This document shows positions 1 to 11,670 of a stretch of 64,000 nt of DNA, one piece after another. The DNA is taken from assembly GCF_933775445.1 (NCBI RefSeq), contig NC_065874.1:31814501-31878500 (forward strand), given 5' to 3'. The stretch's first letter is position 1; each line of letters begins with the position of its first letter. The notes below the pieces were generated by a model. The model saw nothing but the letters and a program-made list of their open reading frames with translations. It was not told where the DNA came from and ran no database searches. The translations under genes were made by a program, and so were the position numbers. This stretch comes from Argentina anserina (Eukaryota; Streptophyta; Magnoliopsida; Rosales; Rosaceae).

Positions 1-337
1 ATCACTCACAATTTATCAGTGGAAACGAAGCACAAAACCAAAGAAAAATCCCAGTTATGACTTAATTGGGACTCTATAAAGTCCTTACAAAGCCAATGTC
101 ACAATCAAAAGCACCCAAAATCAGATATTGTATGATACAACCAGAAAACGAATGCAAAAAATACTTAATTTTGAAACTCATATAGTATTCTTTCCATCCT
201 AAATTGATATTATCTGTCATGGAAACAGCAGAACAGAACAACAAATGAGACCAAAGAAAAAGACTAACAGACCATGAGGGAAGTATACCGGTGCGACTCT
301 ATCACCGTGAATCCGCTCAAGCTGACTTGATGCAGAA
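1..337. other. Unassigned left edge
   Basis: AT-rich sequence before the first recognisable copia remnant. I see no coding signal, RNA gene or clear repeat boundary. It may be further degraded retroelement, since the copia homology reaches its edge. Confidence 0.4.
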
Positions 338-1790
338 CTATGTGGTTGGAGCATGCAGCTTCCTCTGATCAGGTTCTACCTGATCGAACAACTCATCACC
401 ATATCCCTGTTGGTGGAATAATTTTTGACCATCTTCACCCTGGTCAGAAAACCCATTGGAAAATGACATTTGAGACCACTTTTCCAGAACGCCTTTCTTC
501 CTTATATGGTCATCACTATGACGCCGTATGTCCGAAGAAGTATCGCCCACTGCACACAAGTCATCTTTATACACCAAACTATGTGTCTTGTACAAGGAAC
601 GACAAAACTCTCCACTAACAACGTCTTACGATCGATTCGTAAGTTTCTACTTCCCATCACTAATAAACTGGTGGAAACCTTATATGTCAAGAGCACTTGC
701 AGACAGTATGTTGACACGTAGATCAGGAATGTGTCTCACATCCTTCAATGTCATATGGTAAGCTAGATTAGTCTCGATGTAAATATCTCTTATTCCTGAA
801 ATCTTGGAGTAGCTTGTATTGTCCATCTTTAACATCTCAAAGCCGCGTGCCTTGTATGTACAAAAGAGCTTCAAGTTGGAACTAACATAACAACTTACAC
901 CCGTATCCACGAACCAATCATGACTCTTGTGACCCACATGTAGACATTCTTTTAAAGTAAGAAGCTCATCCGAAACATTTGAAATACAAGCAGTATAGCC
1001 ATTATCTTCATCTTGGTACTTGCATTTCTTCTTATTTTATTTCCACTTTCGACACACCGCTTCATGTGGCATTTCTCGCCACAATAGTGACAATCGACAC
1101 TAAACTTTTGACCCGAATTCTTGCCTTTACCCTTCACATAATGGGCCCTTGCATGCTCATTGTTTGTACCAACACTTTTCCTTCTTTGTTATTTGTTAAG
1201 CATGTTATCCTTAACGGTATCCATAGACAATACACCATTAGACGCAAAATTACTCAAGGTCACTACGAAAGTTATCAAATATTCGGCAAAGTTCCTAGCA
1301 GCATCAATGCGAGTAGCTCATCATCAACCTTCATACCCATTGTCGACAACTGGTTGGTCAATCACATTCTGGAAATTGTTCAAGTGCACAACCACACTAG
1401 TACCATCATTAAACTTTATGTTGACCATCTCTTTGATAAGGAATGCTTTCTTCGCTGCGGTCTTCTTCTAAAAAAAATGACTCTAATAGCTTCTAGAGTG
1501 CTTCCGCGTCAGTTTCTTTCGACACATAGTGAAAGACGTTATCATCAACTCATTGCCTTATTGTACCAACTTTCGCCACTTCTCATTAGTCATATTGGTT
1601 GGCTTTGCAGCCATACCCTCTATGGCCTCATGTATATCCCTACAATACATGATATCCTCCATTTTTGGCTTCCAAGTCACCCAATTCTTGTGGGTGAGTT
1701 TGACCATTGTGCCTTTCCCATCATCATCCATTCTGACAACAATGATTTCAGCTTAACCCAACCTTCAACCAGGCTCTGATCCCACTTGTT
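338..1790 (-). mobile_element. Degenerate Ty1/copia retrotransposon fragment (gag to protease)
   Basis: Read on the minus strand, a primer-binding-like site TGGGATCAGAGC lies at 1784-1773. It is followed by gag coding in broken frames (recognisable text such as KLTHKNWVTWKPKMEDIM and MTNEKWRKLV, with stops and frameshifts). A CCHC-like zinc knuckle CHYCGEKCHMKRC lies near 1089-1051, and an aspartic protease start with WFVDTG near 915-900. The HMTLKDVRHIPDL and NILSASALDI stretch typical of copia pol follows, and a residual frame runs down to 338. Integrase, reverse transcriptase and RNase H are absent. The second histidine-side spacing of the knuckle is altered (KCHMKRC instead of GHMKRDC). 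Several frameshifts mean it cannot encode a working polyprotein. The adjoining 5' LTR would start at about 1785 and is cut off near 1880 by the gypsy LTR. Confidence 0.8.
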
Positions 1791-2386
1791 GTGAATCGGT
1801 CAACAAGTTAGTCAGAGAAACAGAACAAGCACAACAAACCAAGAGAAACAACTACAAAGAAAACCAGTTTATAATTCAAGCATTATAACAAATGGAAATA
1901 TAAAATCCTCTCAATCCTCACCACAAATAGAAATAATAATCTTCGAAAATCTTCAGAGAAGCCCTCCAATTCTGTTAATCCACACCTACAGAACTATCAC
2001 TTACACCATCGAATAGGTGCACCGGGATTGTAAACACAAACCCGGTAAGCATTGCAGCTCGTTTGAGTAAATCAATAGTATAACACACATAGTGAACAAA
2101 AGAAGATACATATGATATTTAAATATAAATGCACTTATAAGACACATGATGGCCTATCTGGATGTTCAATAATATTTGAAAATATGTGTACTCATGAGAC
2201 ATTGGGCAACTCATCTGTTTACCCAAATTACATTTATAATACGGGTACTCATGAGACCCAAGTACTCATCTATTACCCTTCATGCAGTACGCCGTCTGAT
2301 ACTGGGTAACCCATATGTTACCTAATATCACAAAAGTGTGGGTACTCATGACACCCAGATAACCCACATATTACCCCTCATGCAGT

Positions 2387-3060
2387 CAATGGTCTAAATA
2401 GCGGTTATCGGCATCATATCGGTTTTGTAAAATAAGGATATAACGGGGATATATCGAGATATAATATATCGGATTATATCGGATTTATCGTTTTTGTTAA
2501 TTTTTGATTTAAATTTAATATATTTATAAACATATACTTCAAAATATTCAAAATATACCAAATAATATTAACTACTAAGTACTAATTGAACAAAAATAAA
2601 TGCACAAAAGATTGATTGAGATATTGATTATGTATTCATGCATTATAAACTCTCTCATCATCAGAATCAAAATCAAACTCATATTCTCCATTATCTTCAT
2701 CCTCATTTTCTAAGATAAAATCATCTTCATAAATCACCTTCTGCCTATTTACGTTGAAATTCCTTAAAACGACATCGTCTTTTTAAAAAAAAATCACCGA
2801 AAAAAAAGTAACAAGAAAAAAAAGTCAAACTGAATAAAAAGGTCAACAAAAAAATTATCGAAAAAAAAGTCACCGAAAAAAAGTCCATCGAAAAAAAAAG
2901 TCTACCGAAATATCGGGTCAAACCGATATATTGACCGATATATCGTATGTTGACCCGATATTTTGAGTTGACCGATATATTGAGGCGATATGACATTTAT
3001 CTTATCGGTTTCTAAATATCACTGATATATCGCCGATATATCCCGATATTTAGAACACTG
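2387..3060. mobile_element. Non-autonomous hAT-type element inside LTR copy 1
   Basis: An 8 bp duplication, CATGCAGT, sits at 2379-2386 and again at 3061-3068. The termini are imperfect inverted repeats: CAATGGTCTAAATAGCGG at the left, and CAGTGTTCTAAATATCGG reading inward from the right. An 8 bp duplication with CAGTG-like ends is the hAT superfamily signature. The 674 bp body is packed with GATATATCGG/CCGATATATC motifs near both ends, most densely at 2900-3055, as expected of subterminal transposase-binding repeats. On the minus strand at about 2745-2640 a short acidic reading frame (NEDEDNGEYEFDFDSDDE) could be a transposase C-terminal remnant; that is a guess. No transposase core is present. 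Confidence 0.8.
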
Positions 3061-3477
3061 CATGCAGTACACCGACAGACAGACTAGAGCTCTAACTGCA
3101 TCATAACTGTCACCCGACCAAGGCCTAGTTCCGATACTGCCATCACGTCCGAAGACAGAATTTTTTTTATATGACTCAAAGTTAAAACCACGTACAATAC
3201 AATCCGCACATGTTATTGTACAACAACCAAGAGACTCTTGCTTAAATAAAATAAATATTGGTGCTATAATAAAACTCATTTGGAAATAAAAACGTGACAG
3301 TATATACTATATAATATAACAACTCATATATATATATATATATATATATATCGTATTTACCATTTATACACATAAACAACTCACTATATCATATACGTGT
3401 CATAGTTCGGTCTTTTAAATAAAACGTAAATATGAATCACCGCCAATGGTAGACTCGTCATAGTGAGATTTACTCAC

Positions 3478-3543
3478 CTTATTTTTCTTGAGCATAATTT
3501 CCACAATATCGAAAGCAAATCCTTCACTTGTTTTGTCGATCAC
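3478..3543 (-). other. Putative LTR mini-exon, copy 1
   Basis: On the minus strand this 66 nt block is preceded by ACAACTAG and begins GTGATCG. It ends AAATAAG and is followed by GTGAGTAAATC. Both edges look like splice sites. The same boundaries occur at 15940-16004, 23672-23736 and 52491-52554. Function is inferred only. Confidence 0.4.
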
Positions 3544-4978
3544 CTAGTTGTATAATAAACTGGTTAGAAACGTTGCGTAAAACCTCAGATGCCGAATCAG
3601 TACCACTGTTTATTGTTCAGAAATTACTGTTCACGTAAATATTGTTACGTATTACTGTTCATATAAATACTAATCATCGATTTATTAAACAGAAATGACT
3701 TTTACATTTACTCCTCAGAAATCACTTTTACAATTTACTGTACATAAATTACTTTTACATTTTATTGTACACAAATGACTTTTACAATTTACTGTACAGA
3801 AATTAATTTTACATTTTACTGTCATAAATTACTTTTACTATTGTACTGTACATAAAATTATTTTTACCATTTTACTGTACATAAATTACTTTTACAAAAT
3901 TAATGTTCAAATTTTACTGTTCACATGGCGGCGTGTGGGGTTCACGCGCCACCCTCTGGTAGCTGCGCGTGGCGCTCACGAACTGTCGTGGGTGCGAGTG
4001 GTGCTCACGCGCTACCTCAAATCGAGTGCGTCGCTTGCCCACGGCCACCCAAATCCCACTCCTCTCCTCTCCTTCTCCCGTCCATGGCCTAATGCCGCCT
4101 CTGCACCACCCTAATCGCCCTCACGCGCCGCCCTAGGCGACGACACGAGCTCTCTCTCCTCCTTCTCTAAAACTCCTCAAATCACCAAACAATCTACACA
4201 CAACATGTACATCACACGATTTAAAACATTTCCATACCTATATTGGACCCTAGAACTGCCGGGAAGTCGCCGGAGAAGCTTGAGATGCCGACGGCGGTCA
4301 AATTTGTGAAGGATGAGGTGGCGGTGCGATTTGAGCTCCAAATTGCTTGCAGATGACACCAGTGGTGAGGATCGGCGATGATGAGCTAGCCCCGTGCTCT
4401 GGTCTCACCAGCGAATAAGCTTGGACGACAGTGGAATTTGCAGGATCTTTGGATCGTCGATCGAGTCCCTGGGTTGGTGTTCAGACCGTGCGGTGCCTTT
4501 GGGGCCGGCGGTGAAGGCCACAGTGGCTGAAGACGAGAGATCGCCTGAGGCGATTTTGAGAGAGAGAAGGGTCAGGGTCGAGTGGGAAGAGACAGAGAGA
4601 GAGAGAGAGAGAATGTTTCTGTTTTTGGAAACTAGGGTTTCCAAAAATCTCCTTTTATACCATTTTTCAAAATCGGAAACTAACTTCTGTCGACAATAAC
4701 TTCCACATACGACGTCCGATTAAGGTGCATGATGTGTCCACAAACTCGTATCGATGAGCTCTACAACTTTTGTGAAGGAAGTTTTCGAAGACGAGCGACG
4801 GAGTAAAAGTCGACTACCGTGTCGCGGAAACGTAATGTTTTAAATTTTAAATTTCCGAAGACGGTTCCGTGTCGTGTGACATCGTCGAGAAGGCGAAAAA
4901 TGCGATTTATTCAATTTTCCAAGTTTAATAATTTCCATGAATTCATACAATTCGAACCCGAAAATTCGGGATATTACA

Positions 4979-5640
4979 TCAATGATGCCAAAATAATTGC
5001 GCGAAACAAGGCTCTCCAAGTAGATCGCAGCATAACCAACTTTCTGAACTCCACTAATTGAGAGATCGCGGAAGGTGTCCTCATCAAAATTGAGCAGAAT
5101 CAACTTGTTTTCAGTCGATGCTTCCAAATGCAATAGATCATAATGCTTCTTCCTGAAACCCAAGTGTACCCATTGACAAGGCCGGATGGAGATCCTTATT
5201 TTAGTCCAAGACTCTCTAACACCATATTCATCCATGACCCAAACCTCTCGCCCACCATATTCCTCCGGATCCATGAATAGAACCTCAACATTTTTCCTCA
5301 GTATAATACACAGGCAGTCTCTGAAGATACTAAAAAAAACAAGATTCTACCCTTTGGATATTTAAATAAGGCGGTAATGGAATCTCCCGCACTTCCTCAT
5401 CTTCCAAGACAAAGGATAACAGAACCATAGAGGACAGATCTCTATGGTTTCTATAAACTAACCAATGAATACCTCCATTCAAAACTCTCCCCTTTTTATC
5501 AAACGTTAATCTTTGATAGGGATATCCCTTCTCAATTACTCGCCAAGAACCCGTTTTCAATAAATTGACACTAAACATAAGTTCCTCGTTAGAGCAAACG
5601 ATCGGCCGTCCGGGTCATAATTCAGCCAAAAGTCTAATTT
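4979..5640 (-). pseudogene. F-box protein relic (F-box-associated domain), 3' end cut by gypsy LTR
   Basis: Minus-strand coding resembles the F-box-associated interaction domain (FBA type 1) common in large plant F-box families. One segment (about 5630-5330) reads LLKTGSWRVIEKGYPYQ, then VLNGGIHWLVYRN and EVREIPLPPY. A second (about 5330-4979) contains FRDCLCII and EVWVMDEYGVRESWTKI, followed by IYLESLVSRN. The two segments are in different frames, with the shift at a run of eight T at about 5340-5333 on the minus strand. The reading frame runs straight into the gypsy LTR at 4978, so the C-terminus is lost. No N-terminal F-box motif is visible nearby. It could only make a truncated protein. 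Confidence 0.75.
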
Positions 5641-6976
5641 TAGGTATTGAGCCCAAGCTCAGTTTTAAGTATAGAGCCCAAGCTAAGTTTATCGGATTAA
5701 AATCATTATATTTAACTTTGCATGATCAAAACATAAATAATATACAAATCAAACATATATGATTCTACACTAATTTAGTCTCCTTTATAGGGAGTGACTA
5801 AGTATTTGTTGAACCATTTATAAGCTCGGTCCCTACACACTCCCTTCACCATTTTATTAAGAATCTAGTCCCATAGAGTTTAGAGAGAGAGAGAGATAGA
5901 GTTGTGTATAAGACTTGAGTTTGGGATCAATGGCCTCTTCTGCAAATTTGTTGACTTTTCTTAAGATCTCTATTACTATGTTACATGTTTATATTGTTGT
6001 ATGTTGTGTCTATATTTCTTGTATGTTCAGTTGATATAAATCAAATGATCCTATTGTACTAAGATGGAATTTACGACCCAACATTTTCTTTTAGTTGCCA
6101 ACAAAATCAAAATAGATAAATTCAGACTTTCAGGTATGAACATCTTGGCACGTGGTGGTTCGCAATTAAACTAGTGTTAAACAGCGACAAATGTGGCTCG
6201 TGGAGTTAACTAACTGTACTGATAATGTCACAACTTAGCCACGTCATAGGTGTTGGGTTTTAATAACAAAATGTCTCATTACAATTATGTATTATCCACA
6301 CACTTATAAACTCTATTTTATTTTTCACTTCTTACATGTGAGATCTATCCAATAATTGATATGGTAGAAATTCGGTAGAGGCCCCCGAATTTGTGGCAAG
6401 AAGGCTTCAGCCTGCTTCGAAATTGAATTTGAAAGAGGCCATTCTGGATTGTGTTTTGGAAATGAGTATAAGTTATACTGTACCTGGTACAAATATGTCT
6501 TCTTGGACAATATATATGGATTCCAAATATTCATGATCAGGGTGTAAATGAGTCGAAGGACGTATACGTTCCTCAGTTTATTCATTAGTGAGCTATCTCT
6601 CCTGGTGTTTGTGAAAGATGTTCAACTACCACAGTAGCACTAGTTATATAATTCTTGCACATAGAAAGATCGATGATCAGTTCTTGAAGGCCGGCAGTTC
6701 CAAAAATCAGTGGCACGCCTAAAACGGCTGCTTCAATTGGCACCCATGAGGCCAAGACTCGTTAGGCCACCAGTACCTGTCATGCTTCAATCATATACTA
6801 TTCATGTATAGCTAAATGGCCAACCAAAGTTCTTGTTTTTGGTGTTTATCTTATACGTTGGAACTAATTCTTTGAATACATAAAAAATTGTACGCAGTGC
6901 ATTTCCCTTGCGCGTAACTTTATGCATGTTGTTAATTTATTACGCATCGCATATTTGCATGTGAATGTACTTTCCC

Positions 6977-6979
<3 letters not shown>
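5641..6979. other. Intergenic, mostly AT-rich
   Basis: No confident gene. Short duplicated text ATTGAGCCCAAGCTCAG and ATAGAGCCCAAGCTAAG occurs at 5646-5695, and a small GA tract at about 5881-5900. A 33-codon plus-strand frame starts at 5931 (MASSANLLTFLKIS...) but has no known match. On the minus strand at about 6780-6600 there is an open stretch reading ASWVPIEAAVLGVPLIFG that looks protein-like but which I cannot assign. Confidence 0.4.

Positions 6980-7021
<42 letters not shown>
6980..7021. repeat. (TA)n microsatellite
   Basis: About 21 uninterrupted TA dinucleotides directly left of the first foldback element. Confidence 0.95.
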
Positions 7022-7025
<4 letters not shown>

Positions 7026-7030
7026 TTAAT

Positions 7031-7434
7031 ACAGTCTCTATCTAGAGTGAAACTTCATTCTGGAATTTCAGAGTGAAGTTTCAATTTTGACACACTTTTC
7101 GGTCAAATGTTTTCACCATAAGAGATTCAATATTTAGATATGCTATTCAAGATTATCTCTATAAAGTTTCATCCAATTTGATAATAATTTGAGTTTTCAA
7201 AATTGAGATTTACACGAACGGTTCACGTTGAACAGTTTTAATTCATTCATTGATTTAATCTAATTTCAATACCTTAACGATGTCCGAATTAAATGAAATG
7301 TTGTAGAGATGATCTTGAATAGCATACCTAAATATTGAATCGCTTATGCTGAAAAACGTTGACCGAAAAGTGTGACAAAATTGGAACTTCACTCTGAAAT
7401 TTCAGAGTGAAGCTTCACTCTGAATAAGGACTGT
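7031..7434. mobile_element. Foldback MITE A
   Basis: A near-palindromic 0.4 kb element. The left arm begins ACAGTCTCTATCTAGAGTG. The right arm, read inward on the other strand, begins ACAGTCCTTATTCAGAGTG. The arms stay alignable for more than 100 bp, through ACACTTTTCGGTCAA. TA flanks each end if the termini are taken as CAGTC, which would suit a Tc1/mariner-like (Stowaway-type) element. There is no coding capacity. It shares an internal layout with the next two elements: a GAACGGTTCA-like centre followed by ACCTTAACGAT. Confidence 0.7.
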
Positions 7435-7436
7435 AC

Positions 7437-7440
<4 letters not shown>

Positions 7441-7480
<40 letters not shown>
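7441..7480. repeat. (TA)n microsatellite
   Basis: About 20 TA dinucleotides separating MITE A from MITE B. Confidence 0.95.
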
Positions 7481-7482
<2 letters not shown>

Positions 7483-7891
7483 GGGGTTTTTCAGGTAAGG
7501 AGACCCTTATCTTAGCTTAAGGTACGGATTTTCATTTTTGACCAACTTTTCGATCGCGTTTTCACATCTCCATCGTCCATTATCTAGGCTATAACGTATA
7601 GATCATCTCCACAAAATTTCACCTGATTCCATCACCATTTAGGTACTCATAATTATGATTTCCTACTCAAAATATGAACGGTTCAGGTTCGAAAAATTCA
7701 ATACGTCCATTGGTTTTGATTAGTTTGATACCTTAGCGATCATGAAATCAGCTGAAATTTTGTGGAGATGATCTATACATTATAACCTAGATATTGGACG
7801 GTGGAGATGTGAAAACCCGATCGAAAAGTTGATAAAGAATGAAAATCCGTACCTTAGCTTAAGGTACGGACCTCCGCACCTGAAAAGCTCC
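7483..7891. mobile_element. Foldback MITE B
   Basis: The inverted arms both carry TTAGCTTAAGGTACGGATTT, at about 7512-7532 and, inverted, at about 7846-7868. They continue through AACTTTTCGATCG and TTTCACATCTCC. The outer ends read TTTTTCAGGTAAGGAG, and inverted GCTTTTCAGGTGCGGAG. The centre contains GAACGGTTCAGGTTCG and ACCTTAGCGATCAT, related to the centres of A and C. No protein is encoded; open frames here are palindrome artefacts. Confidence 0.75.
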
Positions 7892-8044
7892 GTCATCTTC
7901 AATGAGACGTCTTCTGGGATGCTCATGGCCTTAATCCGGAAAGAGGAACACAGCCGTCGGCACTGGATACGGTTGAGAAGCAAGATATCCGCACTTTTTC
8001 TAGTTTACAAACCTCCGCTTCTAAACCTCCCTCTATATATAAAT

Positions 8045-8416
8045 ATATAGTTCACTTCCAGAGCGGAGGTCTGCTTTGAAATTAAAGAGTGGATTTCCCT
8101 ATTTGGCCAATTTTTTGATCATATTTTCACATCTCTAGCATATAAATCTTAGAACCTAATGTGTAGATCACTTTTGCAAAATTATTTAAATTTATACAAA
8201 TGGTTCATGTTGAACAATTTTTGTGTGTTCATTGATTTAGTACAATTTCGATATCTTAACGATCACCAAATCGTCTGAAATTTTGTATAAATTATCTTGT
8301 CATACATACTTAAATACTAAACGGTGGAGATATGAAAATGTGACCGAAAAATTGGCCAAGTAGGGAAATCCGCTCTTTAATTTCAAAATGGACCTCCTCT
8401 CTGGAAGGGAACTATA
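8045..8416. mobile_element. Foldback MITE C
   Basis: The left arm has ATAGTTCACTTCCAGAGCGG, matched inversely at the right by ATAGTTCCCTTCCAGAGAGG. The inner arms share AAATTAAAGAG and GGATTTCCCTA on both sides. The central part again has a GTTCATGTTGAACA motif and TCTTAACGATCACC. It is non-coding and belongs to the same structural group as A and B. Confidence 0.75.
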
Positions 8417-8419
8417 TGT

Positions 8420-8545
8420 ATATGATTTTTCTCAAGTAAGAACGTTTGCATCAAAGATTTTGGTGAGGATTTTCATTTTTACACCAGTTTTCGATCGAAT
8501 TTTTTTATCTCCATCGTCCAGTATCTAGATAAAAATTATAATTTG
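8420..8545. mobile_element. Partial foldback MITE (half arm)
   Basis: The sequence TTCTCAAGTAAGAACG, followed by GAGGATTTTCATTTTT, a TTTTCGATCGAA motif and ATCTCCATCGTCCAGTATCT, parallels the left arm of MITE B (7483-7600). No matching right arm follows, so this is a half element. Confidence 0.55.
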
Positions 8546-11273
8546 GTGTAATAAATTCATGTGTCAAAATATAACAGATGAGAAAGATCACTAGACATTG
8601 TCACGTGGTTCTCCGGGAATACTAAAAACATTTTCCTCTGGATCACGTATATTATTGAACATATTTTTTTTAAGGAAAATCATTAATAATTTTATATCAT
8701 CAAAAACCAGAATAGTCATTACATACTCATCCGCTAACAGTATCGATAGACATGAGGTCATGAGAGAATTCATACTTGGTACATAGCATAAGTCTATCTA
8801 CTAGTGATCTGAATTGCCATGGTTGAAAAAATAAAATATCTATTCCACAACAAACAAATTATAAAACAAACATGTATACTAGTCTAAAAATCAAGCCCAC
8901 GACCTAGGCCCAAACCCCCAGCCCAGATCCGATTCCAACACACTGCGATCCATCAACGTGGTCGCCATCAGATCTGGTGGAGATCTCGCCGACCCAACAC
9001 CCTCACAGACGCATAACCAGCACAGTCATTTGTCATATCAGACGCCAAGCTTCGATCTAGGAACCATCGGCTCTGCCTCCAAAAACCAGAAGCCATCAAG
9101 CAAAAATCCGGCAAAGGACCTTGCCCCAAGTGTGGCATAGTTCCGATTACCGACAAGACCATCATCCAACAGTTGGAGAATCCCTCCATAGTCATCACAC
9201 GAACGCTGCCGAGAAGCCTCTGCACCGCCGCTATTGAAACAGCATGATCGCCCCTCTCTAAACTCTAAAGAGAAACGCCGCCATGGTACCTAGGGTTTTG
9301 ATCGGGAGGTCTCCGTGAAACACGGAGCTCCATAAATACTTAAGTTTGTGGCCAATGAGTGATATATTATTGAACAAATTAATGCCAGATTAAGAGATTA
9401 TATAAATTAATCAGGAGCATGCATATATATTAAACTTTTTTTTTGGTTAAAGATATTAAACCTATTTAACATATATTTTAGGCTTTTAGCTAGGGTTATA
9501 GTACGTTGTACAGCTGCTATACTGGGAAGGAATAACATTAAATTATTGAATGTACCTGGGAATATGAAGAGCAACTTGTCCAGAACCTCCCAAAAGGAAT
9601 TTCACAATCTATATTTTATGGATGTCACGAGCAAAGCAAGAATATAAGTTTGGAATCGGGATTGCTAAGTATATGAGTATTAGACAATTTTATACTTCTA
9701 TTCATCACCGTGAAAACCTAGTTAATGAAAAGGGAAACCTAACCCCTTGATTTGTAGATTATCTGTTATGCTGATATGAGACACTTACAGCTCAGCATAG
9801 CACTGGAAGTTCACCTATTTAAGTTTGTTTCTACTAATTGAAAATTTTGGGTATGTTAATGTGTGGTGATGTTTGGGAAGACAATACCGTACTTGTTTTC
9901 CTGTTTACAATTTTTTGTAGCTTTGTCTCGATCAAGTTAAAATAGTGTCTATCATTCCATGATGATAAGCATAAATCGCCCTCTCGATATATATATATAT
10001 AGGTATATGATTGACATACTGTATTTACAATATGATGGAATGTTGAGATGTTGATATGAAAATGACTCGTATAATTAAGTATTCCCGCTCACTCTTGTTC
10101 TATTTATAACTTCCATTGTCTATATAAAAGAAATGGAGACAATAGTACATGTATAAATGTTCCAATGTCTCATTGGAAATTAAATATCTGGATTTGATGC
10201 ATTAACAGAAACAAAGAAATGAAAAAATCAAAGATTTATAAATAAAACCTAGCTAAAATTACAATTCATCGTACACAATATGCTATTTTATATATGGTTT
10301 GAAAATTCTCTCGACCAGTATTTTTATTTTTGATCAAGTAAACCTGCTGGAAACTTTAATGCCTATATATTGGGATAAATTAATTAACAGTATTGACCTG
10401 ACAGTGTTCTAATTATGAGGAAACAATAGAATTGAATTCCTTGTCCAATTATGCATGAAAAGAGACAAAGGGAAGGCAACTGTGAATTCGGGGTATAATT
10501 GTTTGGTTGTAATGATTAATGGGCAGATCAGTACTCACATATCATGTGATGACTAGACGGCTATTGTTTATGTTGAATGTAGTTGCAAACTTGCAGACAA
10601 GTTTAATCCAATTGTCCTACCCGGTAGTGCTCCCAAAGCTACACAGCTAATACATACATGACTCGTGAGAAAATGGATGGTGCTTGTCCTGTGGAGCATA
10701 TAACTAGCGAGAACCAACTCAACCAAGAACCATGACATCTACCAGACACTTCTGAAGTTCTGACATGTTTTACTGAATTAGATTAGAGGGATATGTACTG
10801 ATCTACATCGGTCTTTTTATTGAGCAGCGACCGATCAGTAAAATATTGGATGCATTAACCACGAACTCCAAAGGTGATAATCACAACTACTGTTGATCAA
10901 TTAGTGGCATGGCACGGTGGTGCCAAAATCATATATATAGGCCGATTGAGAGCCGACGTCCGCAGTGCATCAAAAGTGCGATCGTCGTCGCTTTTTCACT
11001 GGAATCCAACCACCTCAATGACGTTTCGCTTGTTGAACCAAGCCCAGGACCATCCCCAACGATGTCACCAAGAAGATGAGGGGCAAAGAAATTGAGCTCA
11101 AAGGTCTGAGGAGCTATAACTCACCAGAAAATTCATATTCGATCAACGTTGATTGCAAATTGGCAACCGATGACTCTACTAACAAGCAGAAGCTCCAAAT
11201 CGTGACTCTACCGGTGAAAAGCATAAACATCCACACTTTTAGGGGGTGCATATGTCTTTTCTCAATCGTTTTC

Positions 11274-11275
<2 letters not shown>
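8546..11275. other. Intergenic with unassigned TE-like segments
   Basis: No gene is recognised. A GC-richer block at about 8890-9335 ends with a short hairpin (CTCCGTG...CACGGAG, near 9311-9328). It looks like the untranslated part of a retroelement, but I see no protein homology. Another moderately coding-like block at about 10870-11250 includes a plus-strand stretch KKMRGKEIELKGLRSYN in one frame; I cannot place it. The rest is AT-rich. Confidence 0.4.

Positions 11276-11314
<39 letters not shown>
11276..11314. repeat. (TA)n microsatellite
   Basis: About 19 TA dinucleotides at the left edge of the next foldback element. Confidence 0.95.
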
Positions 11315-11316
<2 letters not shown>

Positions 11317-11670
11317 CTGTTTCAAGTGTGGATTCATCCGTTTCGGCGACCAGCGACACGCAACGACATCGTGAATGGTACCGACCGTGCTCCTCCCTGC
11401 CGACACTCCTATCTGTGTTGGTCGGAGCTTCAGCGCCAACACCCAGCAACCATAATCTTAAAATTTTTGAAAATTTCAAGTTTATGTACAAATTTCGGAG
11501 ATTTCCGAATTCCAGCCGCCATAGACCGGTGCTAGAGCTCTGGCCGGCACAGACATGAGCGCCAAGAGGGGGGGAGCACAACCGACACCATCCACGTTAT
11601 CGTTGCACATCGTCGGTCGCCGGAACAAACGAATTCTCAAGGTGTGGACGTTCGCACCTGATAACCATTA
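11315..11670. mobile_element. Foldback element, GC-richer MITE
   Basis: The left arm contains CCGTTTCGGCGACC, then CGACACGCAACGAC. The right arm inverted contains CGTTTGTTCCGGCGACC, then CGATGTGCAACGAT. The arms are imperfect, and TATA-type flanks are present on both sides. Open frames on both strands here are low-complexity or palindromic and are not called. Confidence 0.5.

Larger units (their letters stand above)
1880..4978 (-). mobile_element. Reverse-oriented Ty3/gypsy solo or truncated LTR (copy 1)
   Basis: This is a divergent relative of the 2.9 kb LTR at 14339-17248, read on the minus strand. Shared landmarks are the blocks around 2010-2050 (ACCGGG and CCCGGT near the LTR end), the motif TAGAGCTCTAACTG near 3085-3100, the site pair at 3478/3543, GC-rich leader sequence at 3930-4150 and a TATA box (TATAAAAG on minus) at 4659-4652. 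The LTR 5' terminus is TGTAATATCC, ending at plus position 4978. The other end merges into the copia remnant, so no target duplication can be read. A hAT-type element is inserted at 2387-3060, leaving about 2.4 kb of LTR. A tandem array of about 27 bp units (ACTGTACATAAATTAC-like) fills roughly 3690-3920. No internal coding region adjoins it. Confidence 0.75.

Noticed and set aside
5931..6032. Small 33-codon frame with hydrophobic C-terminal half
   Set aside because: No homology, no conserved context; likely chance in AT-rich sequence.
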